A DNA stretch of 64,000 nt from Flavobacteriales bacterium (GTDB lineage Bacteria; Bacteroidota; Bacteroidia; Flavobacteriales_C; GCA-002722245). Where the stretch lies: positions 58,892 to 122,891 of the forward strand of contig PBLA01000028.1 of assembly GCA_002722245.1 (NCBI GenBank), read 5' to 3'. A model generated the notes under the pieces. That model did not search any database. It was given only the letters and a program-made list of their open reading frames with translations, and had not been told where the DNA came from. Positions within the stretch are counted from its first letter, which is position 1. Each line of letters begins with the position of its first letter. Of this stretch, positions 16,794 through 25,232 are shown piece after piece. The position numbers were made by a program, and so were the translations under genes.

Positions 16794-18252
16794 GTGTCTG
16801 ATCTGGTAACTCAAAGAAAAATGTTGTTCCTTCATTCTTTTTCGACTCAACTTGAATGGCTATTTGGTGCAATTCTAATATCCTTTTCACAATCGCAAGT
16901 CCTAACCCAGAACCCGATTGGTTATTTGTCTCTGAATCAAGTTTTTTATATCGATCAAAAACGTACGGCAAGTGATTTTCATCGATTCCTATTCCTGAAT
17001 CCTTCACACTCAATTTAAAAACACCCTGCGACTTTACCACATTTATTTTGACCGATCCACCTTTTGGTGTGAATTTAATTGCATTCTCTAGTAGATTTTG
17101 AATAACACGATCCATTAGTGCAACGTCTAGCTGAACCATCCCTCTTTCTGTTGCATTAATGTGAAAATCTATTTCTTTGTTTTCTGCCATTATTTTGAAT
17201 CGAGAAGAAACATCTTGCACTAACTCCGAGAGATTCATGTAATCTAATTTTAAAGCAACTTTTTCGGACTCTAGTTTCGACAACTCAAATAAATCTGCCA
17301 CTAATTTTTCCAAGTTTTCGGTTGAATTCAATACAATTTTCAAAAATCGCTCACGATCCTCGGAACTCATGGAATTATTTTTCATGAGTAAAGTTTCAAT
17401 ATAACCATGCGTAACGGCGATTGGCGTCCGTAGATCGTGAGATACATTGGCAATAAGTTCTTTGCGTAACTTTTCAATCCCTTTTAATTGTTCAATATTA
17501 TCTGAAATTGTTGCTGCCATCTCATTTAAACAATCCGCTAAATGAGTGAATTCTCCTTGAGCATTCAATTCAATATGACTATTGTAATCTCCTTTACTAA
17601 AACGACCTACTCCTTCTTCTATAACTTTAAAATTACGTGTTAAATAACGAATCGCTATTAAACCGATAATTATGGCAAAAAGAACAGTAATCAAAAATGT
17701 TTTGATGCCTACATTATAAATAAAGTTACTCATAAGCATACTGCTCACATCATCATACTTTTCACTCGCCAAAATAGCGTAAACGTATCCTTTGGTATTT
17801 TCTCCCTCTATTACTGGTGCTACAGAAAAAACTTTACAGGCATCAGGAGCTTTTGGATCATTTCCCAAAATGTAATTTGCACTCTCCTCTCCTTTTAAAT
17901 ATTCTCGTATTGGCACTAAGGATACAAATGATTTTTTAATTTTTTCTGGAGGAGCATCATAGGTAAGGATCTTCCCCTCTTTATCTAAAATATAAACCTC
18001 TATTGTTGGATTCACCTCCATATGATGATCCATAATCCTTTTTACCGCTTTTTCATTAAGTGAGTCGTTTAAAAATATAGGGACCTCATTTAATAATTCT
18101 CCTGCTACTTCTCGGTTTAATTTTTGCTTCGTGCTTTTAAAAAAATCACTTGCAGCAGTGGCAGTAACATAAACATAAACGGCTGATGCAATAAACATCA
18201 ACAAAAGAAAAACACTGGATATTTTCCAATACAATGATTTAAATCGTATCAT
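16777..18252 (-). CDS. Sensor histidine kinase (HAMP, HisKA, HATPase)
   Basis: 491 residues. Membrane segments at about 9-30 and 184-202 enclose an extracytoplasmic sensor of about 150 residues. HAMP (about 203-256) follows, then HisKA with phospho-acceptor His272 in NVSHDLRTPIAV, and HATPase with N box NLLENAIKFTPKGG, G1 DSGIGID, F box YVFDRYKKLD and G2 GSGLGLAIV. It autophosphorylates and passes phosphate to the regulator encoded 3 bases upstream. The architecture resembles PhoR and other OmpR-class partners. The signal is unknown. Confidence 0.93.
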   Translation of the reverse strand: MIRFKSLYWKISSVFLLLMFIASAVYVYVTATAASDFFKSTKQKLNREVAGELLNEVPIFLNDSLNEKAVKRIMDHHMEVNPTIEVYILDKEGKILTYDAPPEKIKKSFVSLVPIREYLKGEESANYILGNDPKAPDACKVFSVAPVIEGENTKGYVYAILASEKYDDVSSMLMSNFIYNVGIKTFLITVLFAIIIGLIAIRYLTRNFKVIEEGVGRFSKGDYNSHIELNAQGEFTHLADCLNEMAATISDNIEQLKGIEKLRKELIANVSHDLRTPIAVTHGYIETLLMKNNSMSSEDRERFLKIVLNSTENLEKLVADLFELSKLESEKVALKLDYMNLSELVQDVSSRFKIMAENKEIDFHINATERGMVQLDVALMDRVIQNLLENAIKFTPKGGSVKINVVKSQGVFKLSVKDSGIGIDENHLPYVFDRYKKLDSETNNQSGSGLGLAIVKRILELHQIAIQVESKKNEGTTFFFELPDQTQKKPK

Positions 18253-18255
18253 CTC

Positions 18256-18945
18256 TTAATCTTTAAATGCATAACCTATTCCCCAAACTGTTCGAATGAA
18301 ATCGGGATTATTTGGATCCTTTTCAATTTTAGCTCTAAGTCTATTGACATGAGAATTAACAGTATGCTCGTAACCTTTGAAATCATAACTCCAAACTTGT
18401 TTTAATAGCTCCTCTCTGGAATAACTTTTCCCTGGATTACTCGCTAGTAAAAACAATAAATCAAATTCCTTTGGTGTAAGATCCAACAGCGCATTATTTA
18501 GTGTTACCTTTCTTTTCTCTCCATTAATTAGTAATTCATTAATTCGAATTTCAGAGTGATCGGGTTTACGTTGCTGATATTGATCATATCGTCTAAGTAA
18601 GGACTTCACTCGGGCTATTAACTCCCGAACACTAAACGGTTTGGTTAAATAGTCATCCGCACCAATTTCTAACCCTAACACTTTATCAAATTCCTCCGAT
18701 TTTGCAGTAAGCATGAGCACAGGGGTATGAACATTGGCCCCTCTTAAAGCTCGGCATACCTCAATTCCATCTTTGCCGGGCATCATAACATCCAGTAAAA
18801 TTACCGAGTATTGATTGGTTAAAGCCTCTTGTAAGCCATCTAAGCCATTTGTTGCACTTGTCACATCAAGATGTAAATCTTTCAAATGGATGGTTAATAG
18901 CTCAACAATGTGCTTTTCATCTTCTATTATTAATGCTTTTTTCAT
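18256..18945 (-). CDS. OmpR/PhoB-family response regulator
   Basis: 229 residues. The receiver domain has the acidic pair Glu9-Asp10 (IIEDE), phospho-acceptor Asp52 (ILLDVMMPGKDG), Thr in MLTAKS and Lys in DDYLTKPF. The winged-helix domain ends with EHTVNSHVNRLRAKIE and RTVWGIGYAF, the DNA-binding wing of the OmpR class. It is first in the operon and the kinase follows 3 bases later. It is divergent from the ATPase gene at 19043; targets are unknown. Confidence 0.95.
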   Translation of the reverse strand: MKKALIIEDEKHIVELLTIHLKDLHLDVTSATNGLDGLQEALTNQYSVILLDVMMPGKDGIEVCRALRGANVHTPVLMLTAKSEEFDKVLGLEIGADDYLTKPFSVRELIARVKSLLRRYDQYQQRKPDHSEIRINELLINGEKRKVTLNNALLDLTPKEFDLLFLLASNPGKSYSREELLKQVWSYDFKGYEHTVNSHVNRLRAKIEKDPNNPDFIRTVWGIGYAFKD

Positions 18946-19042
18946 ACCCTTTTCTTACACCTTAGTCAAAAATAACAGATAAAATAACGTGAAAAAGTAA
19001 TATACAAAACATAACTAATGAAAGTTTGGTATTTTTAAGCGT

Positions 19043-19567
19043 ATGCAACGAGTGGTAATTACAGGTGGACCATCATCTGGAAAAACAAGTATTATTGATA
19101 CCCTTGAAAAGGATGGATATGCTGTATTTCAAGAAGTAGCGCGTAAAGTGATACAAAAACAACTCAAACTGGGAACAAACAAAGTACCTTGGGATGATGT
19201 ATCAGCATTCTCTAAACTAGTTTTGAAAGACCAAATCACCCAATGGAATTCTATTGAAAACACTGTTGCATTTTATGATCGAGGCATACCTGACATTATT
19301 GGTTACCTTAACCATGGAAATAAACAGTTGTTTAGCGCGCTCAAAGAAGCATCGAGCAGACTTAGATATGATTTTGTGTTTATACTTCCTCCTTGGAGAA
19401 CGATTTACACAACGGACCAAGAACGCCGTGAGGATTTTAAATCTGCTGAATTAATTTTTGAAGAAATTAAAATGGCGTATAAAAAATTGAATTATTCGCC
19501 AATCACTGTACCTATTGGTTCTGTTCAAGAACGAACACGCTTTATAATCGATTGGCTAAATGGATAA
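19043..19567 (+). CDS. P-loop ATPase of the AAA_28 type
   Basis: 174 residues. Walker A is GGPSSGKTS (8-16). FYDRGIPDIIGYL (about 77-89) and the later PPWRTIYTTDQERREDF segment are typical of AAA_28 proteins, a P-loop group related to NadR-type kinases. It probably binds and hydrolyses or transfers a nucleoside triphosphate phosphate; the substrate is unknown. The stop overlaps the recQ start by eight bases, so the two genes are cotranscribed and probably translationally coupled. Confidence 0.88.
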   Translation: MQRVVITGGPSSGKTSIIDTLEKDGYAVFQEVARKVIQKQLKLGTNKVPWDDVSAFSKLVLKDQITQWNSIENTVAFYDRGIPDIIGYLNHGNKQLFSALKEASSRLRYDFVFILPPWRTIYTTDQERREDFKSAELIFEEIKMAYKKLNYSPITVPIGSVQERTRFIIDWLNG

Positions 19568-21443
19568 TTCTCCTCTAGAAATATTAAAAAAATATTGGGG
19601 ACATACTGCTTTTCGTTCTGCTCAAAAAAAAATCATTGATGAGGCACTTGCGAAAAATGACGTTTTAGGTTTATTACCTACCGGGGCTGGTAAATCAATC
19701 TGCTTTCAAATACCTGCCATGTTAACTCCTGGTATTTGTGTGGTAATTTCCCCGCTGATTGCATTAATGAACGATCAAGTTAGTTCATTGAAAAAAAAAG
19801 GAATAAAAGCAGAATTTATTCATAGCGGCATGTCTCCAAAACAAATGGACTATGTTTTAGACAATTGTATTTATGGAAATACTAAGTTTTTATACCTGAG
19901 CCCTGAGCGACTCAATTCGGTTTTTGTAAAAGCGCGTTTAACACAAATGAAAATTAATTTCATTGCTGTGGACGAAGCCCATTGTATATCGCAATGGGGA
20001 CATGATTTCAGACCATCCTATCGGACAGTTCTCCAAATCAGAGAATTTGCTCCATCTGCCTGTGTTATTGCTGTAACTGCTACAGCCACAAAAAAAGTAG
20101 CCAATGATATCCAAATCCAATTGGATTTTAAAAAAAGTAATATTATTCGAACCAGTTTTAAAAGAACGAATATTTTCTTTGAGGCACATCGAACGGAAAA
20201 CAAAAATCCTTCAATCATTCACTACATTAAACGAAAATCAGGGAGTGGCATTGTGTACATAAGAAGCCGTAAAACATGTGAGCTATTCACCCAAGAATTA
20301 AATAAACAAGGACTCTCTGCTGAATATTATCACGCTGGAATTGAAATAAAGGAACGAAAAAAAATAGAAGAGCGATGGAAAAGTAATCACACAAACATTA
20401 TTGTAGCTACGAATGCATTTGGAATGGGTATTGACAAACAAGATGTTCGATTTATCATTCACCATGGTATCCCCAATACGCTGGAGGAATACTATCAAGA
20501 GGCTGGAAGAGCTGGGAGGGATGGCAAATTATCTCACGCTGCAATTTTCTATAATAAAAGTGACATTTTAAATTTATCCAACCTTTTAAGCTACAGATTC
20601 CCAAAACGAAAAGTAATCCGAACGGTATATCAAGCAATTGCAAACAAAGCACAAATAGCAATAGGATCAGGAGAAAATGAAGGCACTCCAATCGATTTAA
20701 AATCATTTGCAAAAAAAATTGATCTTCATCCACTCACTGTACACTATGCTATAAAATTGTTAGAATCCTCAGGATACGTTTATTTATCAGAAGATGTGAA
20801 TTCAACTTCTAAACTGAAAATTTTACAGGCACGAAATGAAATTGAAGGCATTTTAAAACAGTCCAGTTTTCAGTCAAACTTGATGAATGCGCTCTTACGA
20901 TCGCACACTGGACTTTTCAATAATTACATTAAAATCAGTGAAGGTAAACTGGCTGAAATTTTAGAATCATCGGTTGATCAAGTAAAAAAGGGGCTAGAAA
21001 TCTTTGAAAAAACAAATGTGGTTCACTATCAAAAACAGAACTTTGCACCGCGCGTTTTTTTTGCACATCACCGCATCTCTTCTAAGAATTTAGTTCTACC
21101 GAAAGAATTATATGAAATACGACTGAAGGTGGCACAAAAGCAATTAAAAGCAATAACTGATTTTGTTATTGAACAAGAAAAATGCCGTACAAATATTGCT
21201 TTGTTTTATTTTGACGAAACACCTCATTCGCCCTGTGATCATTGTGATACTTGCCAAAAAAAGACCTCTCAAGAGTCTGACGAACAGCATATTACGAAAA
21301 TTTTATCTCAATCTCCAAAAGAACTATCAGAATTAGTACATTTGTCCAAACTACCTAGGGAAGTGACCATATCGATAGTGCGTAACTTAATGGATAAAAA
21401 TCATGTGATTCGGAATGGCACGGTTTTGTTATTAAAGGATTGA
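19560..21443 (+). CDS. recQ: ATP-dependent DNA helicase RecQ
   Basis: 627 residues. Helicase motifs: LLPTGAGKSICFQIPA (Walker A, 39-54), AVDEAHCISQWGHDFRPSY (DEAH plus the RecQ aromatic loop), TATA and GRAGRDG (motif VI). The RQC zinc module is visible in the C-terminal half (ending SPCDHCDTCQ). No HRDC domain is apparent, so it is a shorter RecQ like many in Bacteroidota. It unwinds DNA 3'-5' in recombination and replication-fork repair. It overlaps the upstream ATPase gene by eight bases. Confidence 0.95.
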   Translation: MDNSPLEILKKYWGHTAFRSAQKKIIDEALAKNDVLGLLPTGAGKSICFQIPAMLTPGICVVISPLIALMNDQVSSLKKKGIKAEFIHSGMSPKQMDYVLDNCIYGNTKFLYLSPERLNSVFVKARLTQMKINFIAVDEAHCISQWGHDFRPSYRTVLQIREFAPSACVIAVTATATKKVANDIQIQLDFKKSNIIRTSFKRTNIFFEAHRTENKNPSIIHYIKRKSGSGIVYIRSRKTCELFTQELNKQGLSAEYYHAGIEIKERKKIEERWKSNHTNIIVATNAFGMGIDKQDVRFIIHHGIPNTLEEYYQEAGRAGRDGKLSHAAIFYNKSDILNLSNLLSYRFPKRKVIRTVYQAIANKAQIAIGSGENEGTPIDLKSFAKKIDLHPLTVHYAIKLLESSGYVYLSEDVNSTSKLKILQARNEIEGILKQSSFQSNLMNALLRSHTGLFNNYIKISEGKLAEILESSVDQVKKGLEIFEKTNVVHYQKQNFAPRVFFAHHRISSKNLVLPKELYEIRLKVAQKQLKAITDFVIEQEKCRTNIALFYFDETPHSPCDHCDTCQKKTSQESDEQHITKILSQSPKELSELVHLSKLPREVTISIVRNLMDKNHVIRNGTVLLLKD

Positions 21444-21488
21444 AACCTTTTTAATTATTTTGAGTTAAGCAAATTGAAAATTTGAAAG

Positions 21489-22343
21489 TTGAAGTTTTTT
21501 AAGTTATACATCATATGTGTGTTTTTCCAATTGATTGGTACTGAATCTTTTGGACAGGATGAACCTATCAATCAAAGTGATGAACAAAATCGAAAGCAAG
21601 GCTATTGGATTTTAACCAATCAGGAAAAAAACCTTCCTGGTTATGATCCCTCTCAAAAAGTTGAAGAAGGTAATTTTGTGGACAACAAAAAAGAGGGTAA
21701 GTGGATTTTTTATTTTAACAATGGAAAACCAAAACATATCTTGTTTTATGAAAACGGAGCAGCTGATGGCGATGCTGTATTCTATTATAAAAATGGGAAC
21801 ATACGAGAAATTGGAACATGGAGAAATAATCGGTGGGTAGGAGAATACAAAACCTATTATCGAAACGGCAACCTTAAAAATCATTTTAATTTCAATCTAC
21901 AAGGATTAAAGGAAGGCCAGCAAATCTATTTCCATGAAAACGGGAAGCCCAATATTGTAGGAACATGGGAAGGCGGTAATGAAACAAATGATTTAGCGGA
22001 GTATAATGAAGATGGTACACCAAATACAGATCGCTACAAAGAAGGTCCTCCTATTGATAGTTTGTTTGATGGAATGTTTGCGGACACTTTATCTAAAATT
22101 GATAGTTCCAAAATAGTGAAACAAAAAAAACCTGTTGATATTGTGCCTTTTGACGGAAATGGCTATCATGAATTTAAGGACCGAAACGGAAATAAAACCA
22201 AAGTAGGTGAATTTGAAAATGGCATCTTAAAAGACGGAAAAATATATAAGTACAATCAAGCAGGAAAACTTATCCAAACCAAGTACATTCGTGACGGTAA
22301 CATAGTAAAAGTTGTTGCTGAAAAACCAGACTCAAAGAAGTAA
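21489..22343 (+). CDS. Secreted YwqK/MORN-like repeat protein
   Basis: 284 residues with a signal peptide (KFFKLYIICVFFQLIG, then FGQDE). The start is TTG at 21489; no ATG gives a complete signal peptide. The body has repeats of the form GxWxxYYxNGxxK, e.g. EGKWIFYFNNGKPK, GDAVFYYKNGNI, VGEYKTYYRNGN and EGQQIYFHENGKPN, known as the MORN_2 or YwqK variant repeat. In Bacteroidota these are common exported proteins with no proven function. The stop meets the convergent recN stop with no gap. Confidence 0.83.
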   Translation: MKFFKLYIICVFFQLIGTESFGQDEPINQSDEQNRKQGYWILTNQEKNLPGYDPSQKVEEGNFVDNKKEGKWIFYFNNGKPKHILFYENGAADGDAVFYYKNGNIREIGTWRNNRWVGEYKTYYRNGNLKNHFNFNLQGLKEGQQIYFHENGKPNIVGTWEGGNETNDLAEYNEDGTPNTDRYKEGPPIDSLFDGMFADTLSKIDSSKIVKQKKPVDIVPFDGNGYHEFKDRNGNKTKVGEFENGILKDGKIYKYNQAGKLIQTKYIRDGNIVKVVAEKPDSKK

Positions 22344-23993
22344 TCATTGCAACAATTCTAATGCGTTTTTTCGCGCAGCATCACTCACTTCAGAACCACT
22401 TAACATTTGCGCGATTTCTTCGACTCTATTTTGCTTATTGAGTACTTTTATTTTTGATGTAGTATTGGTTTCACTATGGGATTTAAACACTTTAAAATGG
22501 GCATTTCCTTTAGCAGCAATCTGAGGTAAATGCGTGATCGTAATCACCTGCATTTGGCTTCCCATTTCACGCATTACATCACCAATTTTATTTGCAACTT
22601 CACCAGATGCTCCTGTGTCAATTTCATCAAAAACTATAGTAGGAAGTGCATATTGTTCACTCATTAATTTTTTTAAGCTCAACATGATACGCGAAAGCTC
22701 TCCACCACTAGCTGTTTTCACAAGAGGCCCAAGCTTATTTCCCTTATTTGCAGAAAAAAGAATGTTCAGTTGGTCCTTTCCATACGAGAAAAGGTCAACT
22801 TCTTTGAAGTCAAAAGAGAGTTGACCTTGCTCAATCCCCATTAACTTCAAATCATTAATTACACTATTTGAGATAACTTTTCCAGATTTTTTTCGACCTT
22901 TTGTTATTAAATCTGCTTTTTGAAGAAGGTCTTGCTTCAATTCCTTCAATTCTAACTCAAGTTGAGACACTTCTTCTCCACTCCCTAAAACGCGATCTAG
23001 CACCTCTTTTAAGGCGTCCTTTTTCGTGATGAGTTGTTCAATAGAGGACACATTATATTTTTTCTGAAGAGCAAACAACACTCCCAAACGATCATCTATT
23101 TCTTGAACGCGTTGGGCGTTTGACTGAATAGAGCCACTCATTACCTCTACCTCCTCTGCAATATCTTTAACTTCAATATATGCAGAGGAAAACCTTTTTT
23201 CCAAAGATTCATATCGTTCATCAAATCCCCTTAACTTTTCTAACGCAGTAATGCTCTCCTTCATGAGTTCTTGGACTGAGTTAGATTGATAGAGCGTTTT
23301 ATTCACCACCCACGACGCGTGCTCCCTAATCGCCTCCGCATTATTAAGTATTTCAAATTCCTTCTCTAATTTGTCTTGCTCGCCTACTTCCAAATTAGTA
23401 GCCGAAAGTTCATTGAATTGAAACTGGTTAAATTCAAAATTCAATTGCTCCTGACGTTGAAGCTCTTTTAATTCAGCAAGCTCTCTCTTACACTTTGCCC
23501 ATCTTTTATACACCGATTGATAAAGCAGAAAATCTTCTCGTTGTTCCGCAAAATAATCCAGCAGTTTAAATGAAAATTCTGGTTGAGTAAATAACACATT
23601 TGAGTGCTGAGAATGAATATCAATGATATGCTCTCCCAATTCTTTGAGAATAGCAAGCGTTACTGGAGAATCATTTATAAACGCACGTGATTTTCCAGAA
23701 GCAGCAATTTCACGCCGAATTATTGTAGGCTCCTCATTGTCTAAATCATGCGTATTAAAGAAAGCGTTCAACCCATAACTACTTAATGAAAACTCACCCT
23801 CAACAATACATTTTTTTGAGCCTGCTCTAACCACAGAGGTCTCAGCTCTTTGACCACTTAATAAACCAAGCGCTCCAAGTAATATAGACTTCCCTGCACC
23901 TGTTTCACCTGTGATAATATTCAATCCTGGTTCCAGGCTCAACGTTAAATCCTCTATGAGCGCGAAATTCTTAACGTGCAATTGATTAAGCAT
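22344..23993 (-). CDS. recN: DNA repair protein RecN
   Basis: 549 residues, normal length. SMC-like protein acting in double-strand break repair. Walker A GETGAGKSILLGALGLL (30-46) is at the N-terminus, long coiled coils occupy the middle, and the C-terminal half has the signature SGGELSRIMLS and Walker B TIVFDEIDTG followed by ITHLPQIAA. Its ATG overlaps the stop of the preceding gene (TAATG), so translation is coupled to the small membrane protein upstream. Confidence 0.96.
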   Translation of the reverse strand: MLNQLHVKNFALIEDLTLSLEPGLNIITGETGAGKSILLGALGLLSGQRAETSVVRAGSKKCIVEGEFSLSSYGLNAFFNTHDLDNEEPTIIRREIAASGKSRAFINDSPVTLAILKELGEHIIDIHSQHSNVLFTQPEFSFKLLDYFAEQREDFLLYQSVYKRWAKCKRELAELKELQRQEQLNFEFNQFQFNELSATNLEVGEQDKLEKEFEILNNAEAIREHASWVVNKTLYQSNSVQELMKESITALEKLRGFDERYESLEKRFSSAYIEVKDIAEEVEVMSGSIQSNAQRVQEIDDRLGVLFALQKKYNVSSIEQLITKKDALKEVLDRVLGSGEEVSQLELELKELKQDLLQKADLITKGRKKSGKVISNSVINDLKLMGIEQGQLSFDFKEVDLFSYGKDQLNILFSANKGNKLGPLVKTASGGELSRIMLSLKKLMSEQYALPTIVFDEIDTGASGEVANKIGDVMREMGSQMQVITITHLPQIAAKGNAHFKVFKSHSETNTTSKIKVLNKQNRVEEIAQMLSGSEVSDAARKNALELLQ

Positions 23994-24541
23994 TATAATC
24001 CTGCTGTTTTATTTAATAAATTTACCAAAAGCTGGGCATCCTTCTTAGATAGCTTCATTCCAATTCGTTTCACAGCACCGTCTACATGATATTCAATAAC
24101 CTCGCCACCTACAAACCATGAGGACTTATTAATGTCATTCCACAAACCAGATTCTGTACCTTGAGCATATTTAAATGGACTTAGTTTTTTAATATCGGTA
24201 ACCACTGGAAAACCTCGTTCTCCTATTGATTTAAGATAAGAAAACTCAGTCTCCTTAACATGTAAGACTTCCCTTCCATTACGATTCCATCGTATCGCAT
24301 GCACAACTTTTATTTCAAAATAAATCCAAAAAATAAGGAATACAGTAATTCCTAGGTACTCCTCTTTTTTAAAATCATTAAACACTAAATAACCACCAAT
24401 TATTAAACCGCATAGTGTCCAAGCCGCTCCCCACAGAAGGAGCATATTTTTCTTTACCTGAGAAATTACAGGTCGAATCTCAACCTTCAAAGCCGATTTA
24501 CCTTGCTTTTCATACGTTATTTGATGGCCAATTTTCTTCAC
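23993..24541 (-). CDS. Two-segment membrane protein of unknown function
   Basis: 182 residues. Two membrane segments (about 33-53 and 62-83) follow a cytoplasmic N-terminus. The rest is soluble and contains a conserved-looking RIGMKLSKKDAQLLVNLLN near the end. It overlaps the upstream SRPBCC-like gene by four bases and recN by one base, so all three are one transcript. No family is recognised and no catalytic motif is visible. Confidence 0.75.
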   Translation of the reverse strand: MKKIGHQITYEKQGKSALKVEIRPVISQVKKNMLLLWGAAWTLCGLIIGGYLVFNDFKKEEYLGITVFLIFWIYFEIKVVHAIRWNRNGREVLHVKETEFSYLKSIGERGFPVVTDIKKLSPFKYAQGTESGLWNDINKSSWFVGGEVIEYHVDGAVKRIGMKLSKKDAQLLVNLLNKTAGL

Positions 24542-25083
24542 TTTTGAACCTCTAAATTCATCTTTAAACGCTTTAACACCTCAAGGTTAATTGAATCAAT
24601 ATGTTGGATATATGAGTCATCTTGAGCATCATAACGTGCAATTACGTTTGATTTTATGCTTAAAGAGTCAATAAGTTTAATTGTTGTACTTGAATCTGTA
24701 GGAATTAAATATAAATACCCTCTGTCCTCAAAGGCTCCATTATCTGAAATCCGCTCAAAAACGATTAAATCATCTTTTATTTTTTTTATCTCTAACCCTC
24801 CATCACCAATTGATTCACTAAACCATTTTAATACACTTCCTTCTCCCGATGTTTTACCTGCGTTCATTATTCTCCAGGAGGAAGACGATTTTACATCCGG
24901 ATGAAACAGCCATTCGCTCCAATCCTCTGCACGGGATAAATAAGTAAGAATGTCTCCTTTTGAAGCCTTTACATTCACCTCAGCTTTGGACTCTAAAAGA
25001 TCTGGTAAAAAAGAGACATACGTGGCAAAAAGAATCAGCAAACCTGACATACCAAACAATGCAAAAGCAGCTTTATTTCCCAT
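24538..25083 (-). CDS. Membrane-anchored SRPBCC-like protein
   Basis: 181 residues. One N-terminal membrane segment (about 5-27) is followed by a soluble domain of about 145 residues whose pattern (VKASKGDILTYLSRAEDWSEWL, then GEGSVLKWF) fits the SRPBCC/START-like fold used to bind hydrophobic ligands. The same type of protein is common in Bacteroidota as single-copy anchored forms. First gene of the run into recN. The assignment is by pattern only. Confidence 0.65.
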   Translation of the reverse strand: MGNKAAFALFGMSGLLILFATYVSFLPDLLESKAEVNVKASKGDILTYLSRAEDWSEWLFHPDVKSSSSWRIMNAGKTSGEGSVLKWFSESIGDGGLEIKKIKDDLIVFERISDNGAFEDRGYLYLIPTDSSTTIKLIDSLSIKSNVIARYDAQDDSYIQHIDSINLEVLKRLKMNLEVQK

Positions 25084-25106
25084 AGTATAAAGGTAACTAA
25101 AGATCG

Positions 25107-25137
25107 AAAAACAAGAGATAGAAAATAGTGATCTCTT
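25107..25137 (-). terminator. Probable terminator after the giant T9SS gene
   Basis: On the minus strand aagagat (25131-25137) pairs with atctctt (25113-25119), followed by a T-rich tract. The stem is GC-poor, so it is only moderately convincing. Confidence 0.42.
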
Positions 25138-25232
25138 ATTAACAAAATGCGCTTTTATTTCGGAATAAAGAATCCTACTTTATGCAGTTTTCTATAAAAA
25201 ATAATGAATCCATTTCTCTTTTCTATCCGTCC

